Of a stretch of DNA of 57,575 nt, positions 1-8,231 are shown piece after piece. The notes below the pieces were generated by a model that was not told the DNA's origin, did no database searches, and saw only the letters and a program-made list of their open reading frames with translations. Location of the stretch: the NCBI RefSeq assembly GCF_004296935.1, contig NZ_SCVH01000043.1, positions 1 through 57,575 on the forward strand. Reading direction: 5' to 3'. The first letter of the stretch is position 1, and the number at the start of each line of letters is the position of its first letter. The position numbers were made by a program, and so were the translations under genes. Source of the DNA: Reyranella sp. (lineage in GTDB: Bacteria; Pseudomonadota; Alphaproteobacteria; Reyranellales; Reyranellaceae).

Positions 1-12
1 GGCGACGCAATC

Positions 13-1470
13 ATGCACGGGGTTTGCGGTGAAGCACCTCCACCACCTGCCCCGGTAAACGATCCCACAGCCGAATCGCCTCTACTTTCTGTGCCGCACG
101 GTGATTTTCCAGTCGCGTCCTGCAGGAAGTGGAATGGAACAATTACTGAGCGAACCGGACTAGGTGATTCTAGGGCCTCGATATCCGGAGTCGTCACCGA
201 GGCCGACGTGTTTGAATACGCTGTGCGCGATCCCGGCGGCACTACGACTCGCGCTGGCGGCAAACTTACGGTCGCGCAGTACTTCGAATCTCTGCGCAAG
301 GAAGTGGGCACTCGATTGTTGGCAACTGCCAACTGCCGAACCGGGGAACTGCAATTCCACTACGGAACTCGGCCGCCCCGAAAGGTAAAATTTCCTCTAC
401 CGCCCGGTACCGATGAGAGTTGTGCGTCTGGGATGCCACCTTTAATCGAGCAATTTCGGTTACTTTGCCCGACCTCAGCGAGCAAGGCCGAGCAAACACC
501 ACCGCCACCATCCTCTAGCGCCGCCGGTGCGCCGCAATCATCCAGTTCCGGCGTTCTTCCAGTTCCCGTCTCGCCCCAAGCTCCAAGAGAAAACTCGACA
601 ATCGTTGCGCCTGATTCACTCCTATCGTTTCGGGACCTTGGAGATATTCAAGCGCTCGAACGGTCCCGCATCACCGAGACCGCGAACCCAAGCGTGCCTA
701 TTGAAGTGCTGGTGCTTGTCGCGGCTGAACGCTTCAAGGTCGTTCTCGGCTGCACTAACGTTGGCTCTCGGCCGGATGAAGCGCGTCCTAGCGTCTATCT
801 AGCTGGGCTGCCAGATGGACCCGCTAAATTTCGATGGGCTATTCTTTGGGGAGCAACCGGCAAGCGCGAACTATTCGGAGACGAAATCCAAGGACAAACA
901 GTCAAAACGTCCGCAGGCGCTCTTATGAAGTTGGAATTGTCGGAGGCTCAGCGAGCAGAGTTAAGCGTGATAGTCGGTGGCTACCGTTCGGACTCGGACG
1001 GTTTCTATGTCGTGTGGCGCAATGCCAACGAGTCGGTGGGATTCAAGCTGAATCCGCTCCATGCAAAAGTCCGCCAAGAATATTTCAATATGATTATGTC
1101 TTGCAGCCCGAGCGCAGCCACAGCAATGGCTGCCGCGAAAGAAAAACAGCAACGAGAGGCAATGCTTGCCGAAATCGTAAACAATGCATGCCCATGCCGC
1201 GGATGGTTCCAAATGGCGGCGCGCTTGGGATTCTCAATCCCCGCCGCAGATAAGAATGCGATTGACGAAGCATCACAGGAAGCGAATCGCATCCGCTCGG
1301 GTCCGGATGACAGGAACAGAGCTTGGCGCGAGGACGGCTGGGCCTCCGATTGTTCGGCGCTGATCGAGAACCTAAAGCGCCAGTACGGTAGCGAGCCTAG
1401 TGTTGTGAAACCACGTGCCGAATCATGTCAGGCTATCGCTAGGCACTGGCGTACTCTGAAAAAGCAGTGA
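13..1470 (+). CDS. Hypothetical protein, 5' end possibly outside the window
   Basis: I do not recognise this 485-residue protein. The reading frame is open to the left edge, so the ATG at 13 may be internal and any signal peptide may lie upstream. The N-terminal third is rich in Pro and Ser, with two linker-like tracts (around residues 9-14 and 160-180). The middle looks like beta-rich globular sequence. Six or more cysteines are scattered through it, with a C-P-C pair near residue 393, which fits a secreted or periplasmic protein, but that is inference. The next gene starts 3 bases after its stop, so the two are almost certainly cotranscribed and may act together. Confidence 0.6.
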   Translation: MHGVCGEAPPPPAPVNDPTAESPLLSVPHGDFPVASCRKWNGTITERTGLGDSRASISGVVTEADVFEYAVRDPGGTTTRAGGKLTVAQYFESLRKEVGTRLLATANCRTGELQFHYGTRPPRKVKFPLPPGTDESCASGMPPLIEQFRLLCPTSASKAEQTPPPPSSSAAGAPQSSSSGVLPVPVSPQAPRENSTIVAPDSLLSFRDLGDIQALERSRITETANPSVPIEVLVLVAAERFKVVLGCTNVGSRPDEARPSVYLAGLPDGPAKFRWAILWGATGKRELFGDEIQGQTVKTSAGALMKLELSEAQRAELSVIVGGYRSDSDGFYVVWRNANESVGFKLNPLHAKVRQEYFNMIMSCSPSAATAMAAAKEKQQREAMLAEIVNNACPCRGWFQMAARLGFSIPAADKNAIDEASQEANRIRSGPDDRNRAWREDGWASDCSALIENLKRQYGSEPSVVKPRAESCQAIARHWRTLKKQ

Positions 1471-1473
1471 GCG

Positions 1474-2379
1474 ATGCAGAATTTATTTTGCTCAGCGCCA
1501 TACTCGGCGACGTTCGCCCTTGTCGAAGCGATGATGAAGGAGATGGGGTTCCGGATAGATAGCCGGGAGCCCAAGCAGGGAGTTCTGAAGACATCGAAGC
1601 GCTATCACGCACTCGCGCTCCCATGGGAACGACACTTGGTTTCCCTGCTCTTCAGCAACCAAACGGCGGGAGCCGAAGGCCCTATTGTGGTTCAAGTGAG
1701 CACTACCAATTGGCTGCCCGGCGCATCTGACCCGCTTCATGCAATTCCCAAGATCGAGGCGGCAGTCACACAGGGAATTGTGGCTGTGGTCGAGAAGGCT
1801 TTCCCGGGAAAAATCAGCCAGCAGGCCCCCGATAGCGCTGCCTCGGGGATTCCGTCCATGGCACTTCCAGAAGCGGCGCTAGCCACCGAAAATCGATCAC
1901 CCGCCTCTGGTCCCGTTGCGCCGCCTCAAATGGCGCTGGATGGCCAGACCGACGTAGGTCCTATAGCAACGGAAAGTGGAAAGAAGTCCAACTCAGCTTC
2001 TTCGAAGACTGCTTTGATTGGAATCATCGCCGCCATAGCTGGCTTGGCGCTGGTCATCGTTCTCACCACTGGTAATTCCACCCATCCCAAGAGAGCATAC
2101 TACTGCATTGGCATCCTCAGTTGGGCGCAGTCGGCCGCCGCCCTTGGGAAGGCCGAGCACTATCAGCAGCGGGAGCTGCTGGATGTTGCCAGCAATGCTG
2201 GGAAAGTTTTTCGCGCCACCGCGAAGGATTTGACGGCCGTAGACCTGTCCGACGCTGACGAACGAGTTCGGAGGTGGGCTGCTCTATTCGGGACGACAGG
2301 AGGTGGTGCGTGGAACGGCCGAAAAATTTCTGGAACCGATCTGGCCGAAATTGATTCCTGCTTCTCAGAATTTAAGTAA
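1474..2379 (+). CDS. Hypothetical protein with one central membrane segment
   Basis: This unknown 301-residue protein begins 3 bases after the preceding gene. Residues 1-110 look like a compact alpha/beta domain of the kind found in small envelope proteins, with a pattern of a helix, 'GFRIDS', then 'GVLKTS'. A Pro/Ala/Ser-rich linker follows (about 115-175). There is a single hydrophobic segment near residues 183-203 (TALIGIIAAIAGLALVIVLT) and a C-terminal domain of about 95 residues with two cysteines. I infer a single-pass membrane protein with one domain on each side. No family can be named with confidence, and the function is unknown. Confidence 0.65.
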   Translation: MQNLFCSAPYSATFALVEAMMKEMGFRIDSREPKQGVLKTSKRYHALALPWERHLVSLLFSNQTAGAEGPIVVQVSTTNWLPGASDPLHAIPKIEAAVTQGIVAVVEKAFPGKISQQAPDSAASGIPSMALPEAALATENRSPASGPVAPPQMALDGQTDVGPIATESGKKSNSASSKTALIGIIAAIAGLALVIVLTTGNSTHPKRAYYCIGILSWAQSAAALGKAEHYQQRELLDVASNAGKVFRATAKDLTAVDLSDADERVRRWAALFGTTGGGAWNGRKISGTDLAEIDSCFSEFK

Positions 2380-2548
2380 AGAGATCAATAGGGGAATACC
2401 AGTCGCTCTGCCGAGACCAGCGTAGAAAGCCTGCGCGGAGTCCGACGTTCTGTTCAATGGGGTACAGAAATCCCCTGAAAAATCCATCCGCCGGGACCCA
2501 GCATTTTGGGGCTCCAGACAGGTCCGTCACACCTTGCTCGCTCCCGTA

Positions 2549-2568
2549 CGGAAAACAACTGATTTCCG
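2549..2568. promoter_or_regulatory. Short inverted repeat upstream of the serine recombinase
   Basis: The arms CGGAAA (2549-2554) and TTTCCG (2563-2568) are separated by 8 bases, 34 bases before the recombinase ATG. The spacing would suit an operator or a recombinase half-site pair, because small resolvases often bind next to their own gene. The arms are only 6 bp, so chance is possible. Confidence 0.25.
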
Positions 2569-2601
2569 CACCCTAGGGTAGGGACACCCTTTGGAGGCGG
2601 C

Positions 2602-3198
2602 ATGGCTAAGCGAGTGGCGGTCTACGTCCGGGTCTCGACCGGGAGCCAGACGGTCGAGAATCAGGAACGGGAGCTTCGGGCGGTGGCAGCCCAAGCTGGG
2701 TGGCGGATCACCAAGGTCTATGCCGACCGGGCGATCTCCGGGGGCAAGTCTCGGGAAGAGAGGCCCGCCTTCCGGGAATTGTGCGACGATGCGGTCCGAA
2801 GAAAATTCGACACCGTCGCCGCATGGAGTATCGACCGCCTTTCGCGGAATCTCCAAAACCTGCTCGACTTCGTTGCAGAACTTCAGGCGCTGGGGGTCGG
2901 CCTGTATCTGTATCGGCAAAACATCGACACCTCGACGCCGGCCGGCCGAGCGATGTTCCAAATGTGCGGGGTGTTCGGTGAACTGGAAAAGTCCGTGAAC
3001 CGCGAGCGTGTCGTGGCCGGGCTGGACCGGGCTCGGGCGGAAGGCAAGAAGCTCGGCCGACCCCGGATCGATCCGGAGATCGAAGAGCGCATTAAGGCGG
3101 CGCTCATTGCCGGTGATAAAGGGATTAAGAAGATCGCAAAAACTCTCGGTGTCGGCACTGGTACGGTCCAACGGGTGAAGATGACCCTCACGGTATAG
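2602..3198 (+). CDS. Serine recombinase, resolvase/invertase family
   Basis: This is a 198-residue small serine recombinase that would cut and rejoin DNA through a 5'-phosphoserine link. The catalytic serine is Ser12 in YVRVSTGSQT, with Arg10 beside it. The conserved 'IDRLSRN' helix (about 74-80) supplies the active-site arginines, and 'GELEKSVNRERVVAGL' leads into the long E helix. A C-terminal helix-turn-helix follows 'KKLGRPRID' (about residues 140-198). Length is normal for the resolvase/invertase group. The ATG at 2602 has a GGAGG Shine-Dalgarno 4 bases upstream. It lies directly upstream of the GmrSD-like nuclease on the same strand. It could resolve element multimers or invert a segment; no obvious target site pair was identified. 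Confidence 0.93.
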   Translation: MAKRVAVYVRVSTGSQTVENQERELRAVAAQAGWRITKVYADRAISGGKSREERPAFRELCDDAVRRKFDTVAAWSIDRLSRNLQNLLDFVAELQALGVGLYLYRQNIDTSTPAGRAMFQMCGVFGELEKSVNRERVVAGLDRARAEGKKLGRPRIDPEIEERIKAALIAGDKGIKKIAKTLGVGTGTVQRVKMTLTV

Positions 3199-3273
3199 AG
3201 GTTGCCACCAACGTGTACGGTTGTTCTTGCGCGGGACGATGCTACCGTGCACGTCCAAACGCGGGGGGCGAAC

Positions 3274-5175
3274 GTGGAATCGGAAACTGTCTCAGTTCAA
3301 AAACTATTTCAGGACCGTCGGCAGTTTCGAGTGCCTTTCTTCCAACGCAAGTACGTTTGGAATCGTGACGACCAGTGGGAACGCCTGTGGCAGGACATCT
3401 CCGGTAAGGCAGACAGTCGAGTCGCCGGCAAACCAACTACCCCGCATTTCCTCGGTGCTACCGTTGTGGAACCGCAACTGCGCACCGGCCTTCTCGGCGT
3501 CGATGCCTTGCACATTATCGACGGCCAGCAACGCCTCACGACACTTCAATACGTGCTGGCGGCCCTCGCCATCAATTTGCGTAGCCTTAGTCAGGGCACC
3601 CTCCTTACCATCGTCAACGGCTGTCTCCTGAACGGCAACGAATCGACCATGACCGATCCGGGGATGGAGGTGTTCAAGGTCTGGCCGACGTTCCGGGATC
3701 GAGAGATGTATCGGCTAGCGATGACAGCGGAGTCGCTTGAAGACCTGCGGTCTCGGTTTCCCGACAGCTTCACCCAAGGCGGGTCGCTAAGGAAGATTGG
3801 CATCGATCACTCGCCCCCGCTGGAAGCAATCTGGTACTTCGCTACGGAAGCCGAGGCGTGGATCAAGCAAGAGGATGAGTCCGCCAAAATCACCCATCGG
3901 GCTATGGCCTTGACGGAGTCCGTGCTGACCGATCTTCATCTGGTTTCAATCTCACTTGGCACGAAGGACGATGCTCAAGTCATATTCGAAACGCTGAACG
4001 GCCACGGTGCTGAACTTCACGCGACGGACCTGATCCGGAACTTCGTCTTCATGCGAGCGGATCGGGAAAACGCCGACCCGAAGCTCCTGTACGACAATCT
4101 TTGGACTCCGCTGGAGGGCGACTTCTGGTCGGAGGACCAGCGGCGAGGACGCCTCGTACGGCCCCGGCTTGAATGGTTCATGCACTCGGCTCTGCAATCG
4201 GAGACGACCGAAGAGATCGACGTAAGCCGGCTGTATGTTGCCTACAAGGCTTTTGCCGGCGCAGGCGAGACGGCTAAGCCCGCGAAGGCCCAGCTTGAAA
4301 TTCTGAACAAGCTCGCCGGCCACTACCAGCAACTCATATCCGGTATCGGCGCGAAACCTATCGCGCGATTCGGATACAGGACGCGGGCTTGGGATGCCTC
4401 GACTACCCATTCCGTGGCCCTACGGATCGCAACCTCATCAATGTCTGCGGCAGACCAGTTAAGCGCATTCGAGGCCATCGAATCTTACCTCGTTCGCCGG
4501 TCCATCTGCGGACTCACCACCAAGAACTACAACAACATATTTTCTTCTCTTCTGAAGAAGACTGCCGAGGAGGCCACCATCACGGCCGCCGGCATTCGCT
4601 CGGCTCTCGCCTCACTCGAAGGAGACGCTTCGCGCTGGCCAACCGACGCAGAGTTTCTGAAAGAGTGGGTAGACGGGCCAGCTTACTACGGCCGGCTCGA
4701 CGCTCAGCGCATCAAGGCCGTGCTGATTGCGCTCGAAATCGGAATGCGCCCCGGACAATCCGAAGAGCAGTTGCCCGTGAATCTGGAGGTGTTGGACGTA
4801 GATCACGTCCTTCCCACCCATTGGTTCGAGTATTGGCCGCTCGGCGACGGATCACAGGCGACTTCGACGGAAGCGCAGGAGGCGTACCACGCCCACCTAT
4901 CCGGGCTTCCTCTGACGAACCGGCTCGGAGCGATATACGAACGAGAGGCCGCCAAATCCACGATGGGCAATCTGACGCTGCTCCACTATGGCGCGAACAG
5001 GTCGCTCCAGCACCATGCCTTCCCGGAGAAGAAGGCAAAATTTTTCGAAGTCTCAAATCTTCATCTGAACCGTTTTCTGATGGTCGCATCCGACTGGAAC
5101 GAAGCGGAAATTCGGGGCAGAGCCCAGAAGACGTTCGATGTCGCCCGGAAAATCTGGCCCGGCCCGTCGAACTGA
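3274..5175 (+). CDS. GmrSD-type DUF262/DUF1524 endonuclease, single chain
   Basis: This protein joins both halves of the GmrSD type IV restriction family, which cleaves modified (for example glucosylated hydroxymethylcytosine) phage DNA. The N-terminal DUF262 half shows 'FRVPFFQRKYVW' (about 18-29) and 'IIDGQQRLTTL' (81-91), the ParB-like NTP-handling motifs. The C-terminal DUF1524 half has the His-Me nuclease signature 'VDHVLPTHW' (from 509) and 'MGNLTLL' (from 564) followed by N and K positions. I chose the GTG at 3274, giving 633 residues, because a G-rich ribosome site precedes it and family proteins begin close to the 'VxxLF' strand. An in-frame TTG at 3202 would add 24 residues. It follows the serine recombinase closely. 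Its position in an island fits phage defence; the actual target modification cannot be read from sequence. Confidence 0.88.
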   Translation: MESETVSVQKLFQDRRQFRVPFFQRKYVWNRDDQWERLWQDISGKADSRVAGKPTTPHFLGATVVEPQLRTGLLGVDALHIIDGQQRLTTLQYVLAALAINLRSLSQGTLLTIVNGCLLNGNESTMTDPGMEVFKVWPTFRDREMYRLAMTAESLEDLRSRFPDSFTQGGSLRKIGIDHSPPLEAIWYFATEAEAWIKQEDESAKITHRAMALTESVLTDLHLVSISLGTKDDAQVIFETLNGHGAELHATDLIRNFVFMRADRENADPKLLYDNLWTPLEGDFWSEDQRRGRLVRPRLEWFMHSALQSETTEEIDVSRLYVAYKAFAGAGETAKPAKAQLEILNKLAGHYQQLISGIGAKPIARFGYRTRAWDASTTHSVALRIATSSMSAADQLSAFEAIESYLVRRSICGLTTKNYNNIFSSLLKKTAEEATITAAGIRSALASLEGDASRWPTDAEFLKEWVDGPAYYGRLDAQRIKAVLIALEIGMRPGQSEEQLPVNLEVLDVDHVLPTHWFEYWPLGDGSQATSTEAQEAYHAHLSGLPLTNRLGAIYEREAAKSTMGNLTLLHYGANRSLQHHAFPEKKAKFFEVSNLHLNRFLMVASDWNEAEIRGRAQKTFDVARKIWPGPSN

Positions 5176-5209
5176 TTCAACATACCTGTAGGTGATACTG
5201 GAGTTCACA

Positions 5210-5647
5210 ATGTCGAACGAGAAGAATTTCGAAGAGTTTTCGGCAATTACGGCACTCATCTTGGGTAGATCATTTAGCAATTTTCCAATCGCCTCAGACA
5301 TCGACTTCAATCGTATTGCGCAGTCGATGGGGTTAAGTGACATACAGGCGAAATTGGAGTCCGGGCGAGTATTTCAGGTCGTCGCGGCTCACACCCTGAA
5401 GTGGCTAATGGACAATGACTATGTCCGTGCGGCTGGCGTGCTCCCACGAGATCGAGTGTCAATTACAGATAAGGGCCTAGCTGGAATGCGAGCGAAGTCT
5501 GGAACCGGAATTTCGTTTGGAGAGGAGATTGAACAGAAAAGCACGGGCGCGAATACGAGTGAAGGCCGCCGAAACCTCGCAGAGGTCATCGGTTCCTTTG
5601 TCGGCTCTGCCGCTGGCTCGTTCACGAAGAGCTTGTCCGGCGGCTAA
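5210..5647 (+). CDS. Small hypothetical protein, possible winged-helix fold
   Basis: This protein of 145 residues starts 34 bases after the GmrSD-like gene on the same strand, with GGAG 6 bases before the ATG at 5210. The middle (about 45-95) has helices followed by 'DRVSITDKGLAGMR', which resembles the wing and final helix of winged-helix domains ('xLTxkG'). The C-terminus is Ser/Gly/Ala-rich ('GSFVGSAAGSFTKS'). I do not recognise a family. The close spacing suggests cotranscription with the nuclease, perhaps as a regulator or accessory subunit. That function is inference only. Confidence 0.65.
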   Translation: MSNEKNFEEFSAITALILGRSFSNFPIASDIDFNRIAQSMGLSDIQAKLESGRVFQVVAAHTLKWLMDNDYVRAAGVLPRDRVSITDKGLAGMRAKSGTGISFGEEIEQKSTGANTSEGRRNLAEVIGSFVGSAAGSFTKSLSGG

Positions 5648-5787
5648 AGGCCCGCGGGAAATGTGCGCGCTTTTTCCAATCCGCCGGAAATGGATAGGCA
5701 ATTTTAGAGAATATTGTCGGGGGTTTTGATAATCGCCGATAGATTCCGGCTGGCGCTCGATCCACCGGTCGGTCCGTAGATCGAGAC

Positions 5788-7017
5788 CTAGCGCCTCCGG
5801 GCTGGTCGTGCCGGAAGAGACCGATCTCGATTTGCAATCGGCCGAGCTTTCGGCGGACCGCGTGCCGGTGTCTTCCACGTCGCGACGCGCCAGACATCGG
5901 CCGGACCGTGACCGGGCCCGGGTGAGCAGTCGCTTTGCCCTCCGGGCCGCGCTAACCAATCCGAAGCTCTCCAACCCTGCTCTTGCCGGAACAGATATCT
6001 ATACACCCCCCCCTTAGTTTCCCCAGACCATGTCCAATCAACCAGATTTACCAAGTTCCATATCCGGACCAAGGATTGTTCGAAGATACTCAATTGATGC
6101 TCTGCGCCTCGGGCAGTCACTAGCTTCTGTTTCCGGTTCTTCATTCTCCGAACGCCGAGCCTGATGGTAAGTCGGATCGGATTACCCTTCCGGTTCCTAA
6201 GAGCGGCTTGGAGTTCGACCCATCGAAGCTTCTCCTCCGGAGTAGTCAACGAGTGGTGTTGCCAGTCCGGCTTCCGATTGTGCTTCGGTGCGGTAATAGC
6301 GGAGTCGAGCGCGTACGACAGCCATGTTGTTGGGCCGTCCGAATCGTCATTGAGGCGATCCCGGAGTTGGTCCGCCGAGAAGCTACGGAGCCCACTACAC
6401 CGAGCCCTCAGAGTATTCTCGGCTTCCCCCAGCCTCTCCGATGGTCCAATCAACGCCGCATGAACATGGACCATGACTCGCCCATTTGGCTTTAGAGCGA
6501 AGTCGAAACCTCCGACCAAAGCGCACTGTTCCAGTTGCCGTTCATATAGCTTGCTCAATATGACCCGCTGACGCTCGACGGTCTCGGCAACCTCGCACTC
6601 GGAAACATCCAAGAGATTGAGTGTCACGCGCCGGACGTTCGTGAGGTCCGAGTTCGATAGGTCTCGTACGTCCTTGGCCAGCGTCCGGGCGGTTTTGCGC
6701 TTCCACCTATCACAGCAATGCCGACAGATATGCTGGCCACACCGATAACGGGCTGGGGTTCCCCACGCATTATAAGAGCGTCCGTTCCAAGTCCCGCAGG
6801 CACCAAGCATTCCAATGGCCCGTTTCGCCGCCGGGCTGGCCGTGGTCCAAAACGGAAGGAGCGCCGCGACCACCTCCCGGTGCGCCTTAGACTGGAGCAC
6901 CAGCGGCGGATCGGCTGATCGGTATTTCCTCGATCCAGCCCTATCTGTCTCTAAGATTCGCTCGGCATTCGACACCGCAACTCTGATGCTCCAAAGAAAT
7001 CGCCCCGGCTGAGGCAC
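5788..7017 (-). CDS. HUH-endonuclease, rolling-circle-type replication protein
   Basis: This looks like a rolling-circle replication initiator or relaxase-like HUH protein, which would nick one strand at an origin through a tyrosine. Visible elements in order are a Cys/His cluster 'CGQHICRHCCDRW' (near residues 94-106), as in Rep_1-type proteins; a strand 'RRVTLNLLDV' in the place of motif I; the HUH motif 'VMVHVHAALIG' near residue 182; and a candidate motif III tyrosine in 'WLSYALDSAI' with a Lys downstream. The C-terminal 80 residues are low-complexity and basic. The start is uncertain: GTG at 7017 is the longest option and lies inside a perfect hairpin, while a GTG further in is possible. 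It is convergent with the gene ending at 5647. It is probably the replication gene of the island or of an absorbed plasmid. Confidence 0.62.
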   Translation of the reverse strand: MPQPGRFLWSIRVAVSNAERILETDRAGSRKYRSADPPLVLQSKAHREVVAALLPFWTTASPAAKRAIGMLGACGTWNGRSYNAWGTPARYRCGQHICRHCCDRWKRKTARTLAKDVRDLSNSDLTNVRRVTLNLLDVSECEVAETVERQRVILSKLYERQLEQCALVGGFDFALKPNGRVMVHVHAALIGPSERLGEAENTLRARCSGLRSFSADQLRDRLNDDSDGPTTWLSYALDSAITAPKHNRKPDWQHHSLTTPEEKLRWVELQAALRNRKGNPIRLTIRLGVRRMKNRKQKLVTARGAEHQLSIFEQSLVRIWNLVNLVDWTWSGETKGGVYRYLFRQEQGWRASDWLARPGGQSDCSPGPGHGPADVWRVATWKTPARGPPKARPIANRDRSLPARPARRR

Positions 7018-7028
7018 CAGCCGGGGCG
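7001..7028. repeat. Perfect 10-bp hairpin at the 5' end of the Rep-like gene
   Basis: CGCCCCGGCT (7001-7010) and AGCCGGGGCG (7019-7028) form a perfect stem with an 8-base loop. Just to its right are two copies of GGTCGCGT (7040-7047 and 7051-7058) and a 5-bp inverted repeat (7059-7074). On the minus strand the stem is followed by ATTTCTTT. It could therefore be an attenuator or terminator ahead of rep, or the nick-site hairpin of a double-strand origin. Confidence 0.5.
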
Positions 7029-7187
7029 AAAAGCGTCGAGGTCGCGTTGCGGTCGCGTGGTTCGACGAGGAACCCTAGTCAGACGTATACACTTACATCC
7101 GCCATTCCATTGCGACCGCTGTCCTCGCCGATATGCCTTCGGCTCCCAGTATGTAGGTCGGTGGAGTCACAGACCCAAATGGTTCAG

Positions 7188-7460
7188 TTAGTCCCGGTGT
7201 AGGCCGCGCAGCGTGCGCTCGACGATCCGCGGATGCCGATTCGCCAGCCCACGTAACCGATGCTCAAGCGCTCCCATCAGCACATCTGAATCCGGATCGC
7301 GGGTGCGTTGCTCCGCGAGCTTGATTGCAGCCAACAGCCCCGTGATCTTGACAGCACGCTGCCTTGCCACCCTGAACCCGATCACTGTCGTCTCGCCTCC
7401 ATGAACCCGGGGACGACCTCGCTTCCGCTTGCCCACGCCTGCTTCCCCGGCCATTGCCAT
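7188..7460 (-). CDS. Small basic protein with an AT-hook-like motif
   Basis: This 90-residue basic protein is encoded upstream of the Rep-like gene on the same strand. Residues 11-18 (KRKRGRPR) match the core of an AT-hook or a basic DNA-contacting arm. They are followed by 'GETTVIGFRVARQRA', which could be the beta strand and first helix of a ribbon-helix-helix fold. The rest is helical and charged. Position and composition suggest a DNA-binding regulator of replication or copy number for the neighbouring rep gene, but there is no family match I can name. About 170 non-coding bases with repeats lie between the two. Confidence 0.5.
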   Translation of the reverse strand: MAMAGEAGVGKRKRGRPRVHGGETTVIGFRVARQRAVKITGLLAAIKLAEQRTRDPDSDVLMGALEHRLRGLANRHPRIVERTLRGLHRD

Positions 7461-7514
7461 TCTCCAATTTCGTTAACGATATTTAGGCCGAAGCCAGCTT
7501 CGCGATCAGGGTGT

Positions 7515-8231
7515 TCAGTGCAACGCGAAGATAATCTTCTTGGTTGTCGTCAGGCACAGGCCGCAGGACTCGCACTTCGGGGTGTCGCCGGTCTCCGCTG
7601 GGCAGGTGATCGCGCCGTCGGCGTGTCTGCCGCGGGGCGCTGCCTCCATCACCTCCGTCGAACGTTCGCCCTCCGCTCCACTGAAACGAACCTTAAAGCG
7701 GTCCCATTCGCGAGAGGCGTCGTCGATGATCTTGCCAATCGGCGTCGACTTCGGCCACGCAGTGAATCCGAAACAGTGCAACCCCGGTCGCCGTCGGACC
7801 TGATCCACCCAGAACCGAGCGTATCCTTCATCGAAGAAGTCGCCCAGTTGGTGAAGACGCACGCTGATCCGGCTGAAGCGCGACAGCAGAATCCCGATCT
7901 CCGCCTCCAGCTTGGGGATCAGATGCTCGTCGGGACGAACCCGGATAGTGAAGCGTTGGCGGTTTCCGTAACAGGAACGCCACTGCTCACATGATCTGGG
8001 GCAGGTCGAACGCTCTGGCAGGCTGAGTGTGACTATCCGAGTGCCCCGCCAGCCCTTCTCCCACAGGCCGCCGATCTTGGAGTTCATTTCGCCCGGAATC
8101 AGGATGCGAGCCAGGTCGCGGGCCGAGAACACTCGCGATGTGAACAGCGGCTCGCCGTTGACCACCGCGCGATGGTTTTCCGGCAGAATGCGGGGTTTAC
8201 CGCCGGGCTTGAAATCGAACCGGCTCCTCAC
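7515..8231 (-). CDS. GP88-like cysteine-motif protein
   Basis: This 238-residue protein resembles the phage 'gene product 88' family of unknown function. Supporting features are the segment 'LPERSTCPRSCEQWRSCYG' (about 75-93) with three spaced cysteines in the middle, 'RLHQLGDFFDEGYARFW' (about 124-140), a 'TAWP' strand, and a C-terminal 'CESCGLCL' cluster. The Cys arrangement suggests a bound metal or iron-sulfur centre, which is inference. The start ATG (8229-8231) overlaps the stop of the upstream gene by 4 bases, so the two are translationally coupled. Such genes usually sit in phages, plasmids and integrative elements, in line with this island. Confidence 0.6.
   Translation of the reverse strand: MRSRFDFKPGGKPRILPENHRAVVNGEPLFTSRVFSARDLARILIPGEMNSKIGGLWEKGWRGTRIVTLSLPERSTCPRSCEQWRSCYGNRQRFTIRVRPDEHLIPKLEAEIGILLSRFSRISVRLHQLGDFFDEGYARFWVDQVRRRPGLHCFGFTAWPKSTPIGKIIDDASREWDRFKVRFSGAEGERSTEVMEAAPRGRHADGAITCPAETGDTPKCESCGLCLTTTKKIIFALH

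Noticed and set aside
2527-3258. Minus-strand open frame opposite the serine recombinase
   Set aside because: It mirrors the recombinase exactly and has no motifs of its own; the recombinase has all catalytic residues.
4389-5195. Plus-strand open frame inside the GmrSD-like gene
   Set aside because: It is out of frame with the DUF1524 motifs and is Arg-rich; the nuclease frame explains the region.
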